A DNA stretch of 64,000 nucleotides from an uncultured Corynebacterium sp. (GCF_946998835.1 NZ_CAMQAZ010000005.1:1-64000), one strand, 5' to 3'; shown: positions 17,706 to 26,014, counted from the first letter of the stretch. Numbers and translations: made by a program. Notes: generated by a model not told the origin, from the sequence alone.

Positions 17706-17759
17706 ATGGTTAGTGTACCCGCCGGAACCTCAATTCAAATAACCCGCAGTGTCCGCCAG

Positions 17760-18449
17760 CTAGCCGCGGAGGTAGCTGGTGTCGTTGATCAGCCGCACTG
17801 ACGTTGGACCATCGGCGTAGAACTCGGCGATGGAGAGGCTGGCCAGGTCCAGGTGCAGGCGGGTGAAGATTTCGAAGCCACAACCGAGCCCTTGGCGCAG
17901 CAGCGACTTGATTGGCGTGACATGACTGACCACCAGCACATCAGAGGCGCCGAATTGCTGGGAAATGCGCTCACGCGCAGCACTGACGCGCCTATCGACG
18001 GTGTGGAAGTCCTCTCCCTCCGGCGGTGCCACGGTTGGGTCGGCGAGCCAGGAGCTGTGCAACTCAGGCGTGGCGTTGTGCGCCTCGGAGAAGGTCATCC
18101 CCTCCCATGCACCGAAGTCGATCTCCCGCAGGTCATCGTCAACATGGATATCCAACCCGAGCGCTTTGGCTGCCGCCTCTGCGGTCTGCTGTGCACGCCG
18201 CTGAGGCGAGGCCACAATGGCTGAAAAGTCCAGGCTCCCGCTATCGGCCAGAGCCGCCAAGTGGCGTGCCGCCGCTTCTGCTTGGTGCCTGCCTGCCTCC
18301 GTCAAGTCGGGATTTGAACGGCTTCCCGAGTACTCCCGGCGAATGGACATCGGCGACTGCCCATGCCGCAGCAGCACCAGCCGCGTGGGATCCGTCGTCG
18401 CACCCGTCCAGCCCGGCGCGCTATCGCGCTTATCTTCAGCCTGGCTCAT
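17760..18449 (-). CDS. Histidine phosphatase (phosphoglycerate mutase) family protein
   Basis: A 229-residue protein with the catalytic LVLLRHGQSP motif at about residues 24-33, Arg in SGSRSNPDLTEAG, Glu in DFGAWEGMTF, and a second His in VVSHVTPIKSLL. These are the full set for a phosphohistidine phosphatase. In M. tuberculosis the equivalent gene (Rv2228c) encodes an RNase HI domain fused ahead of this phosphatase; here only about 23 residues precede the RHG motif, so the RNase H part is absent. The gene starts one base after the stop of the zinc-ribbon gene and is the last of a nif3-zinc ribbon-phosphatase operon. The natural substrate is unknown. Confidence 0.85.
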   Translation of the reverse strand: MSQAEDKRDSAPGWTGATTDPTRLVLLRHGQSPMSIRREYSGSRSNPDLTEAGRHQAEAAARHLAALADSGSLDFSAIVASPQRRAQQTAEAAAKALGLDIHVDDDLREIDFGAWEGMTFSEAHNATPELHSSWLADPTVAPPEGEDFHTVDRRVSAARERISQQFGASDVLVVSHVTPIKSLLRQGLGCGFEIFTRLHLDLASLSIAEFYADGPTSVRLINDTSYLRG

Positions 18450-19202
18450 CTACTTGTCTTTCACCGCTCCCAGCGTTTCCGCGCGCACAATCATCGCGCC
18501 ACATTCAGGGCAGAAGGTCACTTCCTCCGGTGCGAGCGTGGTGAATTCATGAACGGATCCGACGTCGAGCTCCATGAAGCAGGAACCGCAGGTGCGTCCG
18601 TTCAGGCGTGCGACGGGGATGCCGTTGGCAAGGGCTAGACGACGGTACAGCTTGGCTGCCGAGCCATCAATGAGTTTGTCGGCCTCTTCGATTCGGGTCT
18701 CCGCGATGGAGATGCGCGCAATGATGTCAACCTCGGCGTCGTCAAGCTTTTGCTTTGCTGCGACGATGTCGTCGTGCGCCTCGTCGGCGTCATATTCGTG
18801 TTCGGCGTCGACCTGGTAGGCCTCCTGCATGCGCTCATACTGCTGGAGTTCTTGTTCCGCGCGTTCGCGGCGGCGCTTGGTGGAGCGCAGGTCGTGCTCA
18901 AGGTCGCGTCGCGTGGCTGGGTCTTCGGCAGCCCCAAGGGACAGCCGGTTGGCTTTTTCGCGGGCCTTCAGCTTGTTGATGTCCGATTCCAACTTGGCGA
19001 TATCGCGGCCTATATCGGAGGCGCTGAGCTTGGAGCGGGCTGCCTCGCTGGCTTGACGACTGTGCTTCTTGCGCAGTTCCTGCAGCTCGACGCGCTCTGG
19101 CAGACAATTCTGGCGGGCGGTGAGCCCATCCAGCAGAGTCTGGTTTTCCGCCTTTTCCAACATAGCGACTTGAATGTGTGGGCTGAGCCTCATGGTCTTC
19201 AC
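18450..19202 (-). CDS. Coiled-coil protein with C4 zinc ribbon (Rv2229c-like)
   Basis: A 250-residue protein in which residues 30-190 form a long, highly charged antiparallel coiled coil. A zinc ribbon follows at about 205-240, with CGSC and CPEC supplying four cysteine ligands. It matches the C4-type zinc-ribbon family found in nearly all actinobacteria between Nif3 and the RNase H/phosphatase gene. The biochemical role is not established to my knowledge; nucleic-acid or protein scaffolding is plausible from the fold. Its ATG overlaps the nif3-like TGA by 4 bp (ATGA), indicating translational coupling, and its stop directly abuts the next gene. Confidence 0.85.
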   Translation of the reverse strand: MKTMRLSPHIQVAMLEKAENQTLLDGLTARQNCLPERVELQELRKKHSRQASEAARSKLSASDIGRDIAKLESDINKLKAREKANRLSLGAAEDPATRRDLEHDLRSTKRRRERAEQELQQYERMQEAYQVDAEHEYDADEAHDDIVAAKQKLDDAEVDIIARISIAETRIEEADKLIDGSAAKLYRRLALANGIPVARLNGRTCGSCFMELDVGSVHEFTTLAPEEVTFCPECGAMIVRAETLGAVKDK

Positions 19203-20386
19203 TTCCTTGCCTGTGCCGACGATTCTGCCACTGTCCAGGGGTCGGTGCGCACTTCAAGGACTTCGGTTTCCACCCCGAGCTTGTCGGCCAGCAAATCAGC
19301 GGCCTGGTAGCACCAGGGGAACTCGCTAGCCCAGTGGGCCGTGTCGACGACGCAGAAGTCCGCGGTCCGCAGCGTCTCATCGACAGGATGATGGCGCAGG
19401 TCAGAGGTGACGAACGCATCGACCCCCATCTTCGCCACGGTATCCAGGAAGGAGTCACCCGAGCCAGATGCGACTGCCACGGTGTGAATCATCCGCTCCG
19501 GGTCGCCTGCGCCGCGCACGCCCCATGCTGTCGCAGGCAGGCGCTCGGCCACGCGGGCGACGAAGTCCTTAAAGGGCATCGGCGTATCCAGCGTTCCGAC
19601 ACGCCCGATTCCCACAGCCTGCTTCGGGTCCAAGCCGGTGGCCTGGTTGTCCACAATGTCGAAGGCCGGTTCCTCGTATGGATGCGCGGCAACGAGTGCC
19701 TTGACAATCGCCGAGCGCACAGACCGCGGTGCGACCATCTCCAGGCGCACTTCCTCGACGTACTCAATCTGCCCTTCGGCGCCAATGAAGGGATTTGCTC
19801 CGGTCAACGGGCGGAACTGGCCACGGCCATTAATGCGGAAAGCGCAGCTGTCGTAGTCGCCGATAGTGCCCGCGCCAGCGTCAAACATGGCCTGCGCAAC
19901 CGTATCGACATGGTCCGCCGGAACCTTCACCGTCCAGGTATCCAAGTCGGGAGCTGGCTGCGGGGCAAGCGGCGCACCCGGTTCAATCCCAAGCACCGTT
20001 GCCAACTGGTCATTGACACCCGGTCGTGCGCTGTCGGCGTTGGTGTGTGCCGCAAAGAGAGCCACGCCTGCGCGAATCAGCTTATGCAGAATCCGTCCCT
20101 TCGGTGTATCCGCCGCCACGGAATTCACACCACGCAGAAGCAGCGGATGGTGCACAACGAGCATTTGAGCTCCGGCGGCAATCGCACGATCTGCAACCTC
20201 GTCGGTGCAGTCCAGCGCCAGCGCAATGCGACGTACCTCCTCCTGCGGGTCACCGCAGATCAGGCCGACTTTATCCCAGCTCTCCGCCAGTGCCGGCGGG
20301 TAGGCCGCGTCCATGGCCGCACGCACGTCAGCGACGGTCACCACCGTGTTATCGCCCTCGGCACGGGTTTGCGCAGAGTCCGTCAT
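19199..20386 (-). CDS. Nif3-like dinuclear metal protein
   Basis: A 395-residue member of the Nif3/GTP cyclohydrolase I type 2 family, which forms hexamers with a dinuclear metal site. Metal-ligand motifs are visible: VVHHPLLLRG (about residues 77-86), FAAHTNADSARPG, SDLRHHPVDE and DTAHWASE. The insertion between the two halves matches the longer actinobacterial form. The start MTDSAQTRAEGD is an ATG at 20386. It leads the operon with the zinc-ribbon and phosphatase genes. Function in cells is unknown for the family; metal-dependent hydrolase activity has been proposed. Confidence 0.88.
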   Translation of the reverse strand: MTDSAQTRAEGDNTVVTVADVRAAMDAAYPPALAESWDKVGLICGDPQEEVRRIALALDCTDEVADRAIAAGAQMLVVHHPLLLRGVNSVAADTPKGRILHKLIRAGVALFAAHTNADSARPGVNDQLATVLGIEPGAPLAPQPAPDLDTWTVKVPADHVDTVAQAMFDAGAGTIGDYDSCAFRINGRGQFRPLTGANPFIGAEGQIEYVEEVRLEMVAPRSVRSAIVKALVAAHPYEEPAFDIVDNQATGLDPKQAVGIGRVGTLDTPMPFKDFVARVAERLPATAWGVRGAGDPERMIHTVAVASGSGDSFLDTVAKMGVDAFVTSDLRHHPVDETLRTADFCVVDTAHWASEFPWCYQAADLLADKLGVETEVLEVRTDPWTVAESSAQARK

Positions 20387-20455
20387 ACATCCATCCCTTC
20401 ACCATGCATTTCTCTCTAGCTCCTCCTCCAGCGTAGTGAACTCTGCCCGACCGCA

Positions 20456-21613
20456 TCAGTTCTGCGACAGCAAGTCCGCTACTTCTGCGATGAGTCGTCG
20501 CACGCTCGTCTCGTCCCGCACAGCCAGCCGCCACCAGGAACCGTCCAGGCCGACGAAGGTGTCGCAGCGCCGCACAGCTACGCCGCGCTCAGCAAGGCCC
20601 TGCCGCACACGCTCATGCTTGACGACGTCAACCTCCACCGCGCCCTGCCCATCATGCGCGTTCAGGTCACCTTTCGGACGTGCCAGCACAAAGGGAGCCT
20701 CAGAGCCCAACACCTGCCAGCCAGCGGCCCTTAGCAGCTGTGACATCACCTCGCGCTGCTGACGGATCTCAGAACGAATCTGTGGCAGAAGCTCCGCCTC
20801 ACGACGCGCAATTGCCGCCATAGCTCTAAGCTGCAGTGTGCCCAGCGGCCAGTGTGGGCGCAGTCGCGCCAGCTGTGCCAGGAGCGCAGGGGTTCCCAGC
20901 GCATAACCACAGCGCAGGCCAGCAATTGCCCAGGTCTTAGTCATGCTGCGAAAGACGATGACGTTATCGGGGATATTGTTGTCGCCCCTGGCGTGGACGC
21001 TTTCGCCTCCCCCTACCTCCCGATTAGCCAGCGAGCAACGCTGAATAGTCTCGGCATCGGCGACATCCATAAACGCCTCATCGACGACCAGGACAGCACA
21101 TCGACTGGCGAGCGCCCGCAGTTCATCTGCCGAATGTGCAACACCTGTGGGGTTGGTCGGATTGCCGACGATGACCATCCGGCTTTCAAGCTGCCTCGAA
21201 TGCGGGGAGGATGCGGTCTCGGGGACGTCGGCAAGCGTGGGCGTAAGCGTGTACGGCGGCGGCAGCACCAGCGAATCCACCTCGACCCCAGCGGCGCGGA
21301 ACGCGGCTTCGGGTTCGGTGAACTGCGGCTGGACGATGGTGGCGGGCAATCCCAGGTGCGGCAAGAGCGAGAACCCCTCAGCGACGCCATGGAGAAGTAG
21401 CACCTCGTCAGCGGTGCGGTTGTGGCCCGCGGCAATGGCGGCGCGGACTTCGGCGTCGAGCTGCGCAGAGGGATACGCGGCGAGTTCTCCGAGGGAGGCT
21501 GCCAGCGAGTCCTGTAACCACTGCGGTGTGGTGCCGTGGACATTGACAGCAAAGTCCAGGTCAGCGTCGTGGGCGGCCAGGTCGCCGTGATAGCGCAGCG
21601 GGTCGTCTAACAT
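20456..21613 (-). CDS. Class I/II aminotransferase, CobC/Rv2231c-like
   Basis: PLP-dependent fold-type I enzyme of 385 residues. NPTNPTGVAH carries the conserved Asn, VVDEAFMD the Asp that contacts the PLP ring nitrogen, and SMTKTWAIAGLRCGYALG the Schiff-base lysine. It resembles histidinol-phosphate aminotransferase-like proteins and threonine-phosphate decarboxylase (CobC/CobD of cobalamin side-chain synthesis). The mycobacterial homologue Rv2231c sits in the same place, and adenosylcobinamide-phosphate synthase is 4 kb away. The reaction cannot be assigned firmly. The ATG at 21613 is divergent from the HAD gene across 35 bp. Confidence 0.8.
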   Translation of the reverse strand: MLDDPLRYHGDLAAHDADLDFAVNVHGTTPQWLQDSLAASLGELAAYPSAQLDAEVRAAIAAGHNRTADEVLLLHGVAEGFSLLPHLGLPATIVQPQFTEPEAAFRAAGVEVDSLVLPPPYTLTPTLADVPETASSPHSRQLESRMVIVGNPTNPTGVAHSADELRALASRCAVLVVDEAFMDVADAETIQRCSLANREVGGGESVHARGDNNIPDNVIVFRSMTKTWAIAGLRCGYALGTPALLAQLARLRPHWPLGTLQLRAMAAIARREAELLPQIRSEIRQQREVMSQLLRAAGWQVLGSEAPFVLARPKGDLNAHDGQGAVEVDVVKHERVRQGLAERGVAVRRCDTFVGLDGSWWRLAVRDETSVRRLIAEVADLLSQN

Positions 21614-21648
21614 GCCATCCAGCCTAATGACCTTTTAGGATGAACAAT

Positions 21649-22329
21649 ATGTCCACTGGCCATCGCCCCACTGTCCTCATTGATGTCGACGGCACCATCG
21701 CCGATTCCCTCCCCGCTATCGCACATGGTTTCCGCCTTGCACTGCAGGCGATTGACCACCCACTTCCGTCCGAGAGCTTCATCAACACGATTCCCGGCCC
21801 GCCGATGGTGGAGACGCTAGCCTCGCTCGGGCTTTCCGACGAGCAAGTTAACCGCGCCTTCTCGGTGTATATGGACCATCAGCGCGCGGGTGGTTGGCAG
21901 CGTGCGGAGATGTTTCCCGGCTGGCCGGAGCTCCTGCGCGATTGGCGGGAAGCAGGCGTGCGTCTAGCCACTGCGACTTCCAAGGGCGAATACTTCGCTC
22001 GCAAGACCCTGGACAATTTCGGGCTTCTCGAGGCCTTTGACTTCATCGGCGCCGCCGGCGATGACGGCTCGCGGCAGACAAAGTCCGAGGTCATTGAGTA
22101 CACGCTTAAGGAATTGGGCATTGACACCGATGCGGCCCGGCGCCCTCGTGGCTCCGTCGTAATGGTCGGCGATCGCATCCATGATTTTGAAGGTGCCGCA
22201 CAGTTCGGCATCTCCGCTATCGCGGTGGAATGGGGCTACGGTCCGACCTCTGAGTTGGCATCGGCTGCGGCGGTGGTGTCGTCGCCTGAGGCCCTGAATC
22301 GTGTTGTGCGGGAAATGCTGTATCTTTAA
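21649..22329 (+). CDS. HAD-family phosphatase, PtkA/Gph-like
   Basis: A 226-residue haloacid-dehalogenase protein with motif I VLIDVDGTIADS (nucleophile and acid Asp), motif II in LATATSKGEYF, motif III lysine in RQTKSEV, and motif IV VMVGDRIHDFEGA. An alpha-helical cap lies between motifs I and II. In M. tuberculosis the gene at this position is Rv2232, reported as the protein tyrosine kinase PtkA that acts on the neighbouring PtpA phosphatase; the same pairing is preserved here. Whether this protein is a phosphoglycolate-type phosphatase or has PtkA-like activity cannot be told from sequence. The ATG at 21649 has TTAGGA 8 bases upstream; 21640 is the alternative. Confidence 0.85.
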   Translation: MSTGHRPTVLIDVDGTIADSLPAIAHGFRLALQAIDHPLPSESFINTIPGPPMVETLASLGLSDEQVNRAFSVYMDHQRAGGWQRAEMFPGWPELLRDWREAGVRLATATSKGEYFARKTLDNFGLLEAFDFIGAAGDDGSRQTKSEVIEYTLKELGIDTDAARRPRGSVVMVGDRIHDFEGAAQFGISAIAVEWGYGPTSELASAAAVVSSPEALNRVVREMLYL

Positions 22330-22397
22330 GACTCGTCAACAATTAGTGACAATCCTATTTTTATTTTCCGAGAAGTCTGGTTTTGCCTATTATGCTT

Positions 22398-22901
22398 ATG
22401 AACTCGTCGCATCGTACTGAGTCCGTGTACGTCGTGTTTGTCTGCTCCGGAAATATTTGCCGCTCCCCCATGGCTGAAATCATCGTCCGTGATGCCGTTG
22501 AAGCCAATGCGCTTGCCGACGATGTCCTCCTGGCCTCCTGCGGAATCGGCGGCTGGCATGTTGGTGAGCCCGCCGACGAGCGAGCTCAGGCCGAGCTGGA
22601 AAACGCTGGCTACGACCCGAACCACACCGCAGCACAGCTGGGCGATGAACACATGGATGCAACCCTCTTCATCGCTATGGATGAAACGCACGTTAATGGT
22701 CTGCTCCACGCTGGTGTGCCCAATGAAAAGATTCGCCTGATGCGCTCCTTCGACCCAGCATCTCCGAAGGGTGCCATCGTGGCTGATCCGTACTACGGCG
22801 GTCCCGAGGGTTTTGTCCGCACCCGAAATGAAATTGAGGCCGCAACACCGGGCGTCATCGCATGGTTACGTGAAACCCTGTCGCTGGCCTCTGAGCGTTA
22901 A
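22398..22901 (+). CDS. ptpA: Low-molecular-weight protein tyrosine phosphatase
   Basis: Cytosolic LMW-PTPase of 167 residues. The P-loop VFVCSGNICRSPMAE (about 14-28) holds the Cys-x5-Arg-Ser catalytic site, and VADPYYGG (about 132-139) holds the general-acid Asp. It removes phosphate from tyrosine residues; in mycobacteria PtpA is the partner of the HAD gene just upstream. ATG codons at 22392 and 22398 are both possible; neither has a good ribosome site, and a TATTAT just upstream suggests a leaderless or near-leaderless message. The stop overlaps the convergent GtrA gene stop at a TTAA. Confidence 0.9.
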   Translation: MNSSHRTESVYVVFVCSGNICRSPMAEIIVRDAVEANALADDVLLASCGIGGWHVGEPADERAQAELENAGYDPNHTAAQLGDEHMDATLFIAMDETHVNGLLHAGVPNEKIRLMRSFDPASPKGAIVADPYYGGPEGFVRTRNEIEAATPGVIAWLRETLSLASER

Positions 22902-23476
22902 GGTTTCAGAACAACCTTTTCTTTTGCTCTATTGGAGTTACCCCGGTTTCGGAACGTCCAGATCTTATTCAGGATGAAGTTTGCGGGCGTGCCTAAGATA
23001 ACGCCGATGAGGTTTGCCCAGTAGAGGCGGTTCCTAAATCCGGTGGAGTCATCGAAAATATCCATCGGCAGCGCCAGCGGCGAGGTGGGGTTAGTCAGCA
23101 GCGTGATGACAATCAGATTCACAATCAGCGCTGATATACCGGCAAATAGGAACGGGAAGAACTGCCTAAACCAGTTCGGACGATTGTCAGTTCGGAAAGT
23201 CCACGATCGGTTGAGCTGGAAGTTCCAAATATTGGCCACCACAAACGCCAGGGTTGCGTAGACGTGGGAGTAGCGAATATTCCACCGCGTCCCGAACAGG
23301 TTCATAAAAACGTCATGCTCGTTGGTGCCCAGGCTGAGGCCGAATTTGCGGGCGATAATCACGACAATCAGGTTGACGATCACACCTGTACCGCCGACCA
23401 GACCGAACTTGATGAACTGGCGTGAGACCGTGCTGAAGCGGCGTGAAGGCGAATTTTTCGCTGTTTGCGTGCCCAC
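22898..23476 (-). CDS. GtrA-family membrane protein
   Basis: A 192-residue protein with four predicted membrane helices. It starts FIKFGLVGGTGVIVNLIVV, typical of GtrA/DPMS proteins, and has the repeated NF.LN+.WTFR motifs (ANIWNFQLNRSWTFR and PANFILNKIWTFR) at the ends of the two helix pairs. The family is thought to help move lipid-linked sugars across the membrane for glycan assembly. The start is placed at the GTG at 23476, which has GAGAGG seven bases upstream; longer forms begin with a TTG. It is convergent with ptpA and divergent from the SURF1 gene. Confidence 0.85.
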   Translation of the reverse strand: MGTQTAKNSPSRRFSTVSRQFIKFGLVGGTGVIVNLIVVIIARKFGLSLGTNEHDVFMNLFGTRWNIRYSHVYATLAFVVANIWNFQLNRSWTFRTDNRPNWFRQFFPFLFAGISALIVNLIVITLLTNPTSPLALPMDIFDDSTGFRNRLYWANLIGVILGTPANFILNKIWTFRNRGNSNRAKEKVVLKP

Positions 23477-23614
23477 CACGACACCTCTCTTTCCATCTAT
23501 CCCGGGTAGATATCCCGTCAAATATGCCCAAATGATTTTACCTGAAGTTCACCGTAACTCCGCACCGTCAAACACCAGCCCCACTAGTTCCATCCTCACC
23601 AGCGGGTAAGCTCA

Positions 23615-24631
23615 ATGACTGTGTTAAAGAACGTGCGCCAATTTCTGACCCCCGGATGGGTTCTTATTGCCGTTGTCGCCATTGCGTTTTCCTATCTCGC
23701 GTTTACGGTTCTGGCTCCGTGGCAGCTGGGCAAGAACACCGCGACGCAACATCGCAATGAACAGCTTGAGCACTCATTCGAACTCGATCCCGTGGACATC
23801 AACGAACTGATGCCCAAGGGCAAGGGTTTCGTTGAGGGCAATGAATGGCGTCGTGTTACCGCCACAGGCTCTTTCGTGCCGGATACCCGGGTACTGCTGC
23901 GAAACCGTCCGGTCAACGGCGCACCAGCCGTTCAGGTGCTCGATGTCTTCGCCGCCAACAATGGCGAGAACTATCTGGTCAACCGTGGCTTTGTCCGCCC
24001 CACTGATTCCGGGGCACCTAATGTTGAGCCAGCTCCGAAGGGAACCTTGACCATTTCGGCCTTCACTCGCCGAAACGAGATTCCTGCCGAGACCGCCCCC
24101 ATCCCCGGCACTCCCCCACAGGTCTATGGCATCAACACCAAGGAAGTGTCCGAGCTTGTCGGCACAGAACTCAACCCCGACTGGCTTCAGCTCTCTGACA
24201 AATCCGATGCTGTCATCGAAGCCATTCCACTGCCAACCCTCGAGTCCGGCCCCTACCTCTCCTACGGCATTCAGTGGATCTTCTTCGGTGCCCTCGTGCC
24301 GTTGGCCGTCGTGTGGTTCATTCGCGCCGAAATTGTCGAGCGCAAACGCGACCGCGCAGAACAGGAGGAAATGGCGAAGAACCTCCGCGATGCCGAGGCT
24401 GCGGAACCGGTTAATGATGCGGACCGCACCGACGCGAATCACACCGGCGCGAATCCCCCCAAGGAAACAGCGACCACTTCGGATGACGACACCACTGCCG
24501 GCTCTCCGAAGGTTACGACAGACAAGGACCGCGCCGCTGAGCTACACCGCCAGCGCATGGCGCAGCGCTACGGCAACACCGGCCACCGCGCCGCGGGCTA
24601 CCGCGACAACCGTTACGACGAGCGCTTCTAG
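23615..24631 (+). CDS. SURF1-family cytochrome oxidase biogenesis protein
   Basis: A 338-residue membrane protein with the SURF1 layout: an N-terminal helix (about 16-38, GWVLIAVVAIAFSYLAF), an extracytoplasmic domain of about 180 residues with LLRNRPVNGAPAVQVL and NYLVNRGFVRP, and a second helix (about 214-236, YLSYGIQWIFFGALVPLAVVWF). SURF1 proteins assist assembly of the haem-copper oxidase. A cytosolic, charged low-complexity tail of about 90 residues follows helix 2, longer than the usual family end. The homologue Rv2235 has the same position. The stop overlaps the convergent cobD stop at a CTAG. Confidence 0.88.
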   Translation: MTVLKNVRQFLTPGWVLIAVVAIAFSYLAFTVLAPWQLGKNTATQHRNEQLEHSFELDPVDINELMPKGKGFVEGNEWRRVTATGSFVPDTRVLLRNRPVNGAPAVQVLDVFAANNGENYLVNRGFVRPTDSGAPNVEPAPKGTLTISAFTRRNEIPAETAPIPGTPPQVYGINTKEVSELVGTELNPDWLQLSDKSDAVIEAIPLPTLESGPYLSYGIQWIFFGALVPLAVVWFIRAEIVERKRDRAEQEEMAKNLRDAEAAEPVNDADRTDANHTGANPPKETATTSDDDTTAGSPKVTTDKDRAAELHRQRMAQRYGNTGHRAAGYRDNRYDERF

Positions 24632-25605
24632 ATCTCAGCTCGCTCTTTCACGCGCCGGATGCATCCAGCGACAACTACAGCTCCGGCGCAGCTGAGCGCG
24701 ACAATGTTTTGTACTCGCTTGCTCAGCTCCGCTGCACGCCGCACATCTGCCACCGCAGGCACCCGACCACTGCCGAGCACCGGACGCATCTCCACGCCGC
24801 TGGGGTACACCGTCTTGCCACCCAGCTGCAGCCCCAGCGCACCGGCCGCACTTGCCTCCACGACGCCCGCGTTCGGGCTTGGGTGGTTTCTGGCGTCTCT
24901 TCGCCACGCCGCCAATGCTTGACGACGATCCGGTCCTGCAACCACAGTTGCGACAGCTGTGAGTCTGGCGGGGAGGAACCCGGCGACGTCGTCAAGCCGT
25001 GCACTAGCCCATCCGAACTTGCGATAGCGGGCGTTGCGGTACCCCACCATGGCGTCGAGCGTATTGACCGCTCGATGAGCAACAACACCTGGAGCTCCGG
25101 CAATGGCTCCCCACAGGAGCGTGCCTGTAACTGCATCGGAGGTGTTTTCCGCCAGCGACTCGACGGTGGCGCGTGCAATGCCGTCCGCATCGAGAGCCTC
25201 CGGATCACGCGAGCACAACCACGGCACTAGCTCGCGGGCAGCATCAACGTCGCCGGAGGTGAGTCGGTCGGCCATACGTTCACCAGTGCGTCGAAGGGCC
25301 GTGCCGCCAAGCGATGCCCACGTAGTGGCAGTCAGTGCGAGATTGGGGGCAATCGTACTGATAGCGGCGGTGAGAGCTACCGGTGTGGCCACAGCAATTG
25401 TGGTGAACGCGGCACCGCGTGCCATGGAATCAGCGTAGAGACGGCGCTCAAGTTTGCTGACGGCCTGCCCGTACATCGCGACCGGATGGTGGTTGGTGGG
25501 ATCTGCGAAAAGGCGGTCAAACGCATAGCCCAGAGCAATAGCGGCGCCACGCTGCCACAGTGAAGTAGCGGCAAGAGTTCGGTGCTTTCGTATTCCCAAG
25601 TTCAT
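24628..25605 (-). CDS. cobD: Adenosylcobinamide-phosphate synthase CobD/CbiB
   Basis: Membrane enzyme that attaches the aminopropanol (phosphate) arm to adenosylcobyric acid in cobalamin synthesis. The 325-residue protein shows family motifs: GYAFDRLFADPTNHHPVAMYG near the N-terminus, RDPEALDADGIARATVESLAENTSDAVTGTLLWGAIAG, MVGYRNARYRKFGWASARLDDVA, and ARNHPSPNAGVVEASAAGALG. The ATG at 25605 starts MNLGIRKHR; an upstream TTG is less likely. The upstream region contains five 14-bp tandem repeats. The rest of the cobalamin pathway is not in the window, so activity in salvage is as likely as de novo synthesis. Confidence 0.92.
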   Translation of the reverse strand: MNLGIRKHRTLAATSLWQRGAAIALGYAFDRLFADPTNHHPVAMYGQAVSKLERRLYADSMARGAAFTTIAVATPVALTAAISTIAPNLALTATTWASLGGTALRRTGERMADRLTSGDVDAARELVPWLCSRDPEALDADGIARATVESLAENTSDAVTGTLLWGAIAGAPGVVAHRAVNTLDAMVGYRNARYRKFGWASARLDDVAGFLPARLTAVATVVAGPDRRQALAAWRRDARNHPSPNAGVVEASAAGALGLQLGGKTVYPSGVEMRPVLGSGRVPAVADVRRAAELSKRVQNIVALSCAGAVVVAGCIRRVKERAEI

Positions 25606-25630
25606 TGCGCCGGTGCCCAATCCATTTTGT

Positions 25631-25700
25631 TCGGTGGTCTTTGGTCGGTGGCCTCTAGTCGGTGGTCTTTAGTCGGTGGTCTTTGGTCGGTGGTCATTAG
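25631..25700 (+). repeat. Five tandem copies of a 14-bp unit upstream of cobD
   Basis: Five contiguous 14-bp units of the form TCGGTGGTCTTTRG (copies at 25631, 25645, 25659, 25673, 25687); copies 2 and 5 differ at one to three positions. They begin 26 bp upstream of the cobD start. Confidence 0.9.
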
Positions 25701-25777
25701 TTACGACTCTTGTTCTGAAAATCGCTTGTACGGCCGATATGGGCCGCTGCTGCACAATTTAATCAAATAGCGACGGC

Positions 25778-25876
25778 GGGCCAATCCGAGTTACTGACCG
25801 CGTTTATGACAAAAATGGCCAGAAAAATGGCATGAAAGTGTCATAAACTCACACAGTTTCACATGTGCAGCCCGTA
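25778..25876 (+). repeat. Dispersed 99-bp repeat, copy A
   Basis: Matches the reverse complement of 60803-60901 without gaps over 99 bp, with 13 mismatches by my count. It contains GTTTATGAC (25802-25810) and its exact inverted partner GTCATAAAC (25840-25848). No coding frame is evident. It lies in the 457-bp gene-free stretch between cobD and tRNA-Val. Confidence 0.9.
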
Positions 25877-25910
25877 TTCACATGCATATTCACCTGTGCA
25901 TTCACATGTG
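25860..25910 (+). promoter_or_regulatory. Cluster of four CACATGTG-like palindromes
   Basis: CACATGTG at 25860 and 25903, with near-copies CACATGCA at 25879 and CACCTGTG at 25891. The outer two lie in an exact 17-bp direct repeat TTCACATGTGCAGCCCG (25858-25874, 25901-25917). Could be an operator array; the regulated gene is unclear. Confidence 0.45.
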
Positions 25911-26014
25911 CAGCCCGATTTATGGGGTCCGACCAGTTACTATCTTGAGAATCAGAAACACTTTTATCCTTTACCCCTCATTTACCTCCACCGGGGCCAG
26001 AGGTAACAACACAA

